From assembly GCA_036497785.1 (NCBI GenBank), contig DASXIW010000046.1, forward strand, positions 1-7,008: a stretch of 7,008 nucleotides of DNA. The letters run 5' to 3'. Below the pieces are notes generated by a model, which saw nothing but the letters and a program-made list of their open reading frames with translations, was not told the origin of the DNA and did no database searches. A program made the translations under genes and the position numbers. Source of the DNA: DASXIW01 sp036497785 (GTDB lineage: Bacteria; Pseudomonadota; Alphaproteobacteria; Acetobacterales; Acetobacteraceae). Positions 1 to 5,686 of this stretch are shown one piece after another; the first letter of the stretch is position 1, and each line of letters begins with the position of its first letter.

Positions 1-198
1 GGCGTGCCAGACCCAGCCGCCGCCGATGACAAGGGTGACAACCAGGGCGGCGAGGCCGCCGATACGCCAGGCCTGGGCGCGCCAACGCGGCGAGGCGGGA
101 CGCCGGCGCGGCCCGGGTTTGCGGCCGCTCCGCGGATTTGCTTCGGGCAGGCGCGGTTGGGCGGCGGGCAGCCGCGGTTTCATGTTCAAGCGTCGCAT
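1..198 (-). CDS. ftsQ: cell division protein FtsQ, N-terminal part only (3' end outside window)
   Basis: FtsQ is a single-pass inner-membrane divisome protein that bridges the cytoplasmic ring and the septal synthase complex through a periplasmic POTRA and beta domain. Only the first 66 codons are in the window. They encode a basic, Pro/Arg-rich cytoplasmic tail (MRRLNMKPRLPAAQPRLP then RSGRKPGPRRRP) and one hydrophobic segment, about residues 45-65 (WRIGGLAALVVTLVIGGGW). That topology, plus the position just after ddl in a dcw cluster, supports FtsQ; the POTRA domain cannot be seen. The start is chosen at the ATG at 198, in frame and five codons upstream of the ATG at 183. The 198 ATG has GGAG eight bases upstream, inside ddl, whereas the 183 ATG has no usable ribosome site. 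The gene would overlap ddl by 13 bases. Confidence 0.85.
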   Translation of the reverse strand, partial: MRRLNMKPRLPAAQPRLPEANPRSGRKPGPRRRPASPRWRAQAWRIGGLAALVVTLVIGGGWVWHA

Positions 199-1106
199 TG
201 CGCGTGCTCCACCATCCAGGCGACGAGATCGGGAAACGGGATGCCGCGGTGCGCCGCCTGTTCGGGCACCAGGGACAAGGGCGTCATGCCGGGCTGGGTG
301 TTGATCTCCAGCAGATAGAGTCCGTCGAAACCGCGCAGCGAATCGTCGTAGCGGAAATCGCTGCGGGTGACGCCGCGACAGCCGAGGGCGGCATGGGCCG
401 CCACCGCCATATGCTTCGCCGCCTCGCCGACCGCAGCGGGCACGGGGGCAGGGATCAGGTGATCGGTCTTGCCCTCCGTATATTTGGCTTCGTAATCGTA
501 GAAGCCCGAGCGCGGGCGCAGTTCGGTGACGGCCAGCGCTTCTCCGCCCATGACGGCCACGGTCAGCTCGCGGCCGGGGATATAGCGCTCCACCAGCACG
601 TCATGGCCGAAAGGCCAGCCGCTGCTGCCCAGCGGCGGCAGGTTGTCGCCGTTGCGCACGATGCGCACGCCGACGCTGGAGCCCTCCGCGGTCGGCTTGA
701 CGACGAAGGGTCGCGCCAATGGATCGCCCTTGGCGAGCTGGTCGAGGGAGATCACCTTGCCCTCGGGACAGCGCAAGCCGATGGAGCCGAAGACCTGTTT
801 GGCCAGCGGCTTGTCCATGGCGAGTGCCGAGGCCAGCACGCCGGAATGGGTATAGGGCACGCCAATGAGATCCAGCAGCCCCTGCACGCGGCCATCCTCG
901 CCGAAGTGGCCGTGGAGCGCGTTGAAGACCACGTCGGGCCGCGGTTCGAGGGCCGCCAGCAGGGCGCCCATGTCGTCGCTCACGTCGACTTCCTGGACGT
1001 CATAGCCTTTCTGGCGCAAGCCCACGGCACAGGCCTGGCCGCTGACGAGCGATACCTCGCGCTCGGCCGAGCGCCCGCCCATCAATAAGGCGACCCGCTT
1101 GCTCAT
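186..1106 (-). CDS. ddl: D-alanine--D-alanine ligase (Ddl, DdlB-like)
   Basis: Ddl is a cytoplasmic ATP-grasp ligase that joins two D-alanines; MurF then attaches the dipeptide to the stem peptide. The protein is 306 residues, matching E. coli DdlB. Visible motifs are GGRSAEREVSL with Glu15 (same number as the E. coli active-site Glu), ALHGHFGEDG (63-72), the ATP-grasp segment PFVVKPTAEGSSVGV with Ser143, ERYIPGRELTVAVMG (173-187), FYDYEAKY (202-209), and the metal-binding residues Asp250, Glu267 and Asn269 in TRSDF and LLEINTQPGMT. Tyr209 corresponds to E. coli Tyr216, which predicts D-Ala-D-Ala rather than D-Ala-D-lactate product; VanA-type ligases lack this Tyr. The ATG at 1106 overlaps the murB stop (ATGA), with GGAG eight bases upstream. 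The 3' end probably overlaps the ftsQ start. Confidence 0.97.
   Translation of the reverse strand: MSKRVALLMGGRSAEREVSLVSGQACAVGLRQKGYDVQEVDVSDDMGALLAALEPRPDVVFNALHGHFGEDGRVQGLLDLIGVPYTHSGVLASALAMDKPLAKQVFGSIGLRCPEGKVISLDQLAKGDPLARPFVVKPTAEGSSVGVRIVRNGDNLPPLGSSGWPFGHDVLVERYIPGRELTVAVMGGEALAVTELRPRSGFYDYEAKYTEGKTDHLIPAPVPAAVGEAAKHMAVAAHAALGCRGVTRSDFRYDDSLRGFDGLYLLEINTQPGMTPLSLVPEQAAHRGIPFPDLVAWMVEHAQCDA
207..210 (-). promoter_or_regulatory. ribosome binding site deciding the ftsQ start
   Basis: GGAG (within GGTGGAG, 213 to 207) lies eight bases before the in-frame ATG at 198, inside the end of ddl. The ATG at 183 would be 23 bases from this motif and has no other candidate site. The motif therefore argues for 198 as the ftsQ start. 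Confidence 0.65.
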
Positions 1107-2029
1107 CGCGATGGCTCCACACCGATACGGCGGATTTCCCAGCGAAGTTCGATGCCGCTCGTCTCACGCACGCGACGACGCACGGTCTCGCCCAGGGTTT
1201 CGATATCGGTGGCCGTGGCGTTGCCGGTGTTGATCAGGAAGTTGGTGTGCTTCTCCGAAACCATGGCGCCGCCGATCCGAAGACCGCGGCAGCTGGCGCG
1301 CTCGATCAATTCCCAGGCTTTCGCGCCGGGCGGATTGGCGAAGGTGCTGCCGCCTGTGCGTGCGCGGATCGGCTGGCTGGCCTCGCGCGCCGACTGGATT
1401 TCGGTCAGCCGCGCCCGGATCTTGGCGGGCTCGCCCGCTTGCGTCGCCAGATCGGCGCCGAGGAAGATCCAGTTTTCCGGCAGGTCGCTGTGGCGGTAAC
1501 TCAGGCCCAGGCTGTTCTTGTCCAGGCGATGCAACTTGCCCTTGGCATCGAGCGCATCGGCCGAGATCAGGACATCCACCAGCTCGCGGCCATAAGCGCC
1601 GGCATTCATGCGCAAGGCGCCACCCATGGTGCCCGGGATGCCGGAGAGGAATTCGAGACCCGCCAATCCGGCCTCCGCCGCGCTGCGCGCCACATTGATA
1701 TCCAGCGCAGCCGCACCGGCATGGACGCGCCCGTCCTTGGCTTCGATCTCGGCGAAACCTTTGCCCAGGCGGATGACCACGCCGGGCACGCCACCGTCGC
1801 GCACCAGAAGGTTGGAACCGACGCCGATGACGGTCACGGGCACGTCGCCAGGCAATCCCTCGATGAATTGGCCAAGATCGTCGCGATCGGCCGGGCGGAA
1901 CATGATTTCCGCCGGTCCGCCGACGCGAAACCAGGTGATGCCGGCAAGCGGCGCATTCTCGGTCAACCGCCCGCGCACCGGCGGCAGACGTTCGATCAGC
2001 GGCATGATGCGGCGCTGGGTCATGATCAT
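1103..2029 (-). CDS. murB: UDP-N-acetylenolpyruvoylglucosamine reductase (MurB)
   Basis: MurB is an FAD-dependent cytoplasmic reductase that uses NADPH to convert UDP-GlcNAc-enolpyruvate to UDP-MurNAc, the substrate of MurC encoded just upstream. With the ATG at 2029 it is 308 residues. It has the FAD-binding segment TWFRVGGPAE (32-41), GVGSNLLVRDGG (69-80), GLEFLSGIPGTMGGALRMNAGAYG (124-147, ends given as guide), SYRHSDL with the likely catalytic Arg179, GGSTFANP with the likely proton-donor Ser228, and a C-terminal Glu298 in ELRWEIRRIG. The length and GGSTF motif resemble type II MurB (Staphylococcus-like) more than the longer E. coli type I; this is inference. The open frame reaches 2092, but the first 21 codons lie in the murC tail and are low complexity. 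The 2029 ATG has GAAGG seven bases upstream and an ATGA overlap; the ATG at 2023 is too far from that site. Confidence 0.96.
   Translation of the reverse strand: MIMTQRRIMPLIERLPPVRGRLTENAPLAGITWFRVGGPAEIMFRPADRDDLGQFIEGLPGDVPVTVIGVGSNLLVRDGGVPGVVIRLGKGFAEIEAKDGRVHAGAAALDINVARSAAEAGLAGLEFLSGIPGTMGGALRMNAGAYGRELVDVLISADALDAKGKLHRLDKNSLGLSYRHSDLPENWIFLGADLATQAGEPAKIRARLTEIQSAREASQPIRARTGGSTFANPPGAKAWELIERASCRGLRIGGAMVSEKHTNFLINTGNATATDIETLGETVRRRVRETSGIELRWEIRRIGVEPSR
1115..1118 (-). promoter_or_regulatory. ribosome binding site of ddl
   Basis: GGAG lies eight bases before the ddl ATG at 1106, inside the last codons of murB. The same core and spacing recur before the proposed ftsQ start. Confidence 0.65.
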
Positions 2030-3456
2030 CGCGCCGCCTTCGCCTGCGGCCGGCGCAGCCGGGCAAGCTCCTCGGGCAGTGCATGGGCCCATTGGGTGAT
2101 GTTGCCCGCCCCCAGGCAGACGACGAGATCGCCGGGCGAGGCCAGGCCATTGACGATGCCGGCGAGTTCGCTCGCGCCCGGCAGCGCGGTCACGTGGCGA
2201 TGGCCATGGCCGATCAGCCCCTCCACCAGCGCGTCGCGATTGACGCCCTCCATGGGTGCCTCGCCGGCGGCATAGACCTCCGCCACGATCACCTCGTCGG
2301 CGTCGTTGAAGCAGGTGCAGAATTCCTCGAACAGATGGGCAAGGCGCGAGTAGCGATGGGGTTGGACCACGGCGATGACCTTGCCCTTGGTGGCGGCACG
2401 CGCGGCGCGCAGCACGGCGGTGATCTCCACCGGGTGGTGGCCGTAATCGTCGATGATGGTTATGCCGTCGGCTTCGCCGGTACGGGTGAAGCGGCGCTTC
2501 ACGCCGCCGAACCCCGCCAGCGCCTTGCGGATCGTCTCGTCGTCGGCGCCCATCTCATGGGCGACCGCGATGGCCGCCAGCGAATTCTGCACGTTGTGAT
2601 GGCCCATCATGGGCAGGCGCAGTCCACGGATCAGGCGCGCCGGCGCAATCCCGCGCCCGGCAATGGCCACGTCGTAGTTGGCCCCAGTCGGATCGACAGC
2701 GATGTCCAGCGCCCTGACGTCCGCTTGCGGACTGAGCCCGTATGTCACGATGCGCCGGTCGTTGATCCGGCCGATCATGGCCTGGACCACGGGATGGTCG
2801 AGGCAGAGCACAGCGAAGCCGTAGAAGGGGATGTTCTCCACGAACTGCTCATAGGCGCGGTTCATCGCCTCGACCGAGCCGTAGAAATCCAGATGCTCTG
2901 CATCCATGTTGGTGACCACGGCGATGGTGGCGGGCAGCTTGGTGAAGGTGCCGTCGGATTCGTCCGCCTCCACCACCATCCAGTCGCCGGCGCCAAGCCG
3001 TGCATTGGTGCCGTAGTTGTTGATGATGCCGCCGTTGATGACGGTGGGATCGAATCCGGCGGCGTCCAGCAATGCCGCCACCAGCGAGGTCGTGGTGGTC
3101 TTCCCATGAGTCCCGCCCACGGCGACCGACCATTTGAGGCGCATGAGCTCGCCCAGCATTTCAGCCCGGCGAACGATGGGCATTTGCTTGGCTCTGGCCG
3201 CCGCGACCTCCGCATTGTCCGGCTTGACGGCGGACGAGATCACGACCACCGCCGCCTCGCCCAGATTCTCCGCTGCATGGCCGGTGGCCACGCGAATGCC
3301 GAGTTCGCGCAGATGCTTGACGTTGTAATTGTCGGCCAGGTCGCTTCCCTGCACCTGATAGCCCAAATTGTGCAGGATCTCGGCGATGCCGCTCATGCCG
3401 ATGCCGCCGATGCCGACGAAATGCAGGATGCCGATTTCCAGCGGAAGCGCTCTCAT
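2026..3456 (-). CDS. murC: UDP-N-acetylmuramate--L-alanine ligase (MurC)
   Basis: MurC is the cytoplasmic ATP-dependent ligase that adds L-alanine to UDP-MurNAc, the first step of stem-peptide assembly. The protein is 476 residues, normal for the family. It shows the UDP-binding N-terminal loop GIGGIGMSG (15-23), the P-loop GTHGKTTT (115-122), EADESDGTF (163-171), NMDAEHLDFYG (183-193), HNVQNSLAAIA (287-297), the MurC-typical DDYGHHPVEI (336-345), QPHRYSR (365-371) and LGAGNI (448-453). YGHHP and QPHRYSR distinguish MurC, and the related Mpl, from MurD/E/F; the dcw position and lack of divergence favour MurC. The open frame extends to 3906, but that part overlies murG in another frame and has no family resemblance. 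The ATG at 3456 has a GAAGG site seven bases upstream and overlaps the murG stop. Confidence 0.97.
   Translation of the reverse strand: MRALPLEIGILHFVGIGGIGMSGIAEILHNLGYQVQGSDLADNYNVKHLRELGIRVATGHAAENLGEAAVVVISSAVKPDNAEVAAARAKQMPIVRRAEMLGELMRLKWSVAVGGTHGKTTTTSLVAALLDAAGFDPTVINGGIINNYGTNARLGAGDWMVVEADESDGTFTKLPATIAVVTNMDAEHLDFYGSVEAMNRAYEQFVENIPFYGFAVLCLDHPVVQAMIGRINDRRIVTYGLSPQADVRALDIAVDPTGANYDVAIAGRGIAPARLIRGLRLPMMGHHNVQNSLAAIAVAHEMGADDETIRKALAGFGGVKRRFTRTGEADGITIIDDYGHHPVEITAVLRAARAATKGKVIAVVQPHRYSRLAHLFEEFCTCFNDADEVIVAEVYAAGEAPMEGVNRDALVEGLIGHGHRHVTALPGASELAGIVNGLASPGDLVVCLGAGNITQWAHALPEELARLRRPQAKAAR
2037..2041 (-). promoter_or_regulatory. ribosome binding site of murB
   Basis: GAAGG lies seven bases before the ATG at 2029 and 13 before the ATG at 2023, within the murC tail. 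It therefore favours 2029 as the murB start over both 2023 and the open-frame start at 2092. Confidence 0.7.
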
Positions 3457-4565
3457 GCCGCCACCTTCGCCGGCCCGATTCCGTTCGCGGGCGCCAGCTC
3501 GCCCACCAGATCGGCCAGACGCTGGGCGGCATCGCGCGGGCCCGCTTGTCGCGCGGCCGCCGCACGCTGGCTGAGGCCGGCCGGATGGGCCAGCACCGAT
3601 CGCAGCTGCTCGGACAGCGAGTCCGCCGTCACCGTTGCCTCGGGCATCAGCCAGCCGGCCCCCGTATGGCAGAAGCTGACCGCATTGACCGTCTGGTGAT
3701 CGTCGGTGGCGTGCGGATAGGGAATCAGGATCGCCGGCCGTCCGCCAGCCCCAAGCTCGGCCACCGTGGAAGCCCCGCTGCGCGAAATGACAAGATGGGC
3801 ACGGCCCAGCTGCTCGGCCATGTTGTCGAAGAAGGGGGCGAGTTCGGCTTGCAGATCGATGGCGGCATAACTCGCCCGCGCCTGGTCCATGTCCTCCGGC
3901 CGGCATTGCTGAGCGATGGCGAGGCGCTGGCGCAAGGGCGGCGCGAGCAGGGCCACGGCGGCGGGAACAAGGCGCCCGAAAATGCGAGCACCCTGGCTGC
4001 CGCCCAGAACCAGAATATGCAGCGCATTCTTGATTTCCGGGTAAGGGCGCTCGCCGAGTGCGGCGATGGCGGCGCGCACCGGATTGCCGGTGAAGCGTAC
4101 GGGCGCCTGGCCCAGACTCGTGGTTTCGGCAAACGAGGTGGCGATCGCATGCGCGCGCGGCGCCAGCAGGCGATTGGCCCGCCCCAGCACCGCGTTCTGC
4201 TCGTGCAGCAATGTCGCGATGCCGGCGCGCTGCGCGGCCAGGATCGTGGGTACGCTGGCATAGCCGCCGAATCCGACCGCGATCCGGGGCGCCAGGCGCC
4301 GGACGAGGCCGCGAGCCTGAAGGAAGCCAAGTGACAGGTTCAGCATCCCGCGCGCCTGGCGCACGATGCCGCCGCCGGCAAGCCCGCCGGCGCTGATGCG
4401 ATGAACTTCCACGGCGGGCAATCGGTCGCCGAACCCGCGGCCGCGCTTGTCGGTCACCAGGCCCACGCGATATCCCCGCGCCAGCAATGTCCCGGCCAAG
4501 GCCTCGGCCGGGAACATATGGCCGCCGGTGCCCCCGGATGCCAGAAGGACGAGGGCGGCACTCAT
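3453..4565 (-). CDS. murG: lipid II synthase MurG (UDP-GlcNAc:lipid I GlcNAc transferase)
   Basis: MurG is a GT-B fold, GT28-family enzyme on the inner face of the membrane. It transfers GlcNAc from UDP-GlcNAc to lipid I, making the lipid II that FtsW uses. The 370-residue protein has the N-terminal glycine loop SGGTGGHMFPA (10-20), GFGGYASVP (98-106), HEQNAVLGRANR (121-132), the second glycine loop LGGSQGAR (187-194) at the start of the C-terminal domain, SRSGASTVAE (261-270), and IPYPHATDDHQTVNA (281-295), whose Gln/Asn probably contact the donor sugar. Length is close to the usual 355-370. The gene sits between ftsW and murC with ATGA overlaps at both ends. Its Shine-Dalgarno match is weak (a GGGG run about ten bases upstream), so translation is probably coupled to ftsW. 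No defects are seen. Confidence 0.97.
   Translation of the reverse strand: MSAALVLLASGGTGGHMFPAEALAGTLLARGYRVGLVTDKRGRGFGDRLPAVEVHRISAGGLAGGGIVRQARGMLNLSLGFLQARGLVRRLAPRIAVGFGGYASVPTILAAQRAGIATLLHEQNAVLGRANRLLAPRAHAIATSFAETTSLGQAPVRFTGNPVRAAIAALGERPYPEIKNALHILVLGGSQGARIFGRLVPAAVALLAPPLRQRLAIAQQCRPEDMDQARASYAAIDLQAELAPFFDNMAEQLGRAHLVISRSGASTVAELGAGGRPAILIPYPHATDDHQTVNAVSFCHTGAGWLMPEATVTADSLSEQLRSVLAHPAGLSQRAAAARQAGPRDAAQRLADLVGELAPANGIGPAKVAA
3464..3468 (-). promoter_or_regulatory. ribosome binding site of murC
   Basis: GAAGG lies seven bases before the murC ATG at 3456, within the last codons of murG. It supports that start over the upstream extension to 3906. The surrounding 19 bases closely match those at the murB start. 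Confidence 0.7.
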
Positions 4566-5686
4566 GTCAGCGCCCCATCGCCCGAACGCCGGCGGGTCAG
4601 CGACAGGAACATGCCCATGGCCAGCGCCAATGCCAGAAGCGAGGAGCCGCCATAGCTGATGAAGGGCAGCGTCATGCCCTTGGTCGGCATCAGATGGAGC
4701 GTGGAGGCCATGTTGATGATGGCCTGCAGGCCGAAGTCGGTGATGATGCCGGCGGCCGAGAGCAGGACGAACAGATTGGTCTCCCGCATCAGTCGGCTGT
4801 AGCCGCGCAGCACCACGAAGGCGAAAAGCAGGACGATGAGAAGACAGGCGATCAGCCCGAATTCCTCTCCCGCCACGGCGAAGACGAAATCCGAATGGGC
4901 ATCTGGCAGGACCTGCTTGACCGTCCCCTCGCCGGGGCCGACGCCGTAGAGACCGCCGTTGACGAAGGCCTCAAGGGACCGGTCGACCTGATAGGTGTCG
5001 CCGCCCGCCGGATTCAGGAACCCGTCGATGCGGCTCGCCACATGGGGGAACAGGAAATAGGCGCCGACGATGCCGCCCACGCCCGCCACCATCATCCCGC
5101 CGATCCAGAGCAGCGGCAGGCCGGCGAGCACGAATTGCGCGAACCAGGTGACGGAGACGACGAAGGTCATGCCGAAGTCCGGCTGGGCCATCAGCAGGGC
5201 GACGATAACCAGATAAAGGGCGATGGCGATCAGGTTGCCCGGCAGGTGACGCTTGCCATGCTGCTCGGCGAACATCCAGGCGGCCACCACGGCGAAGCAG
5301 GGCTTGACGAATTCCGAGGGTTGAATCGAAAGACCCAGCAGATCGATCCAGCGCCGCGCGCCCTTGATCTCGCTGCCGCCGACGAGGGTGACCGCCGTCA
5401 GCGCCAAGGTGATCAGCAATCCGACGACGGCCAGCCGCCGCACGCTCACCGGCGTCATGAGCGAGACGGCCAGCATGATGAATGTCGCGGGCACCAGGAG
5501 CGCGAAGTGGTGGCGCACCAGATAGAAGCTGTCGAGCTTCAGATGGGTCGCCACCGCCGGGCTCGCCGCCAGCACCAGCAGCGCGCCGATGCACATCAGC
5601 ACGATCAGTGCCACCAGCGTCCAGCGGTCGACGGTCCACCACCAGAGGCCGACGACGCTGCGGTCGGTGCGGGCGAATGTGTTCAT
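4562..5686 (-). CDS. ftsW: septal peptidoglycan glycosyltransferase FtsW (SEDS family)
   Basis: FtsW is the multi-pass inner-membrane SEDS protein that polymerises lipid II into glycan strands at the septum, normally with the transpeptidase FtsI (not in the window). This 374-residue protein starts with a short cytoplasmic N-terminus (MNTFARTDRS) and a WWW cluster, followed by many hydrophobic segments; about ten are expected for the family. Visible SEDS motifs are GARRWI (109-114), QPSEFVK (122-128), QPDFG (168-172), GGLYGVGPGEG (244-254), the loop LPDAHSDFVFAVAGEEFG with the likely catalytic Asp266, and PTKGMTLPFISYGGSS (334-349). FtsW is preferred over RodA because of the dcw location and the fit of these motifs. 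The open frame runs upstream to 5872, but that part lies inside murD and looks non-native. The ATG at 5686 has an excellent ribosome site and an ATGA overlap with murD. Confidence 0.97.
   Translation of the reverse strand: MNTFARTDRSVVGLWWWTVDRWTLVALIVLMCIGALLVLAASPAVATHLKLDSFYLVRHHFALLVPATFIMLAVSLMTPVSVRRLAVVGLLITLALTAVTLVGGSEIKGARRWIDLLGLSIQPSEFVKPCFAVVAAWMFAEQHGKRHLPGNLIAIALYLVIVALLMAQPDFGMTFVVSVTWFAQFVLAGLPLLWIGGMMVAGVGGIVGAYFLFPHVASRIDGFLNPAGGDTYQVDRSLEAFVNGGLYGVGPGEGTVKQVLPDAHSDFVFAVAGEEFGLIACLLIVLLFAFVVLRGYSRLMRETNLFVLLSAAGIITDFGLQAIINMASTLHLMPTKGMTLPFISYGGSSLLALALAMGMFLSLTRRRSGDGALT

Noticed and set aside
138..1088. 316-codon plus-strand open frame antisense to ddl
   Set aside because: It mirrors ddl codon structure and has no domain or supporting context.
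2030..2092. 21-codon N-terminal extension of murB
   Set aside because: It is Ala/Gly/Pro-rich with no MurB resemblance. The ribosome site and ATGA overlap support 2029.
1164..2150. Minus-strand 328-codon open frame in another frame over murB
   Set aside because: The translation is Arg/Gly/Pro-rich low complexity, while the murB frame carries all the conserved motifs.
1247..2275. 342-codon plus-strand open frame antisense to murB and the murC tail
   Set aside because: It crosses the murB/murC boundary, has no recognisable motif, and lies opposite two intact conserved genes.
3388..3420. Repeated GATGCCG-like units suggesting a short tandem repeat
   Set aside because: They encode the conserved MurC nucleotide-binding loop GIGGIGMSG, and the Gly/Ile/Met codons explain the repetition.
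2083..3699. 538-codon open frame on the plus strand, antisense to murC and murG
   Set aside because: Its predicted protein is His/Asp/Gly/Ala-rich with no recognisable domain, and it lies fully opposite genes with clear motifs. Long antisense frames are expected in GC-rich DNA.
3457..3906. N-terminal extension of the murC open frame
   Set aside because: It overlies murG in another frame and resembles no Mur ligase. The ATG at 3456 starts the canonical MurC N-terminus and has a ribosome site.
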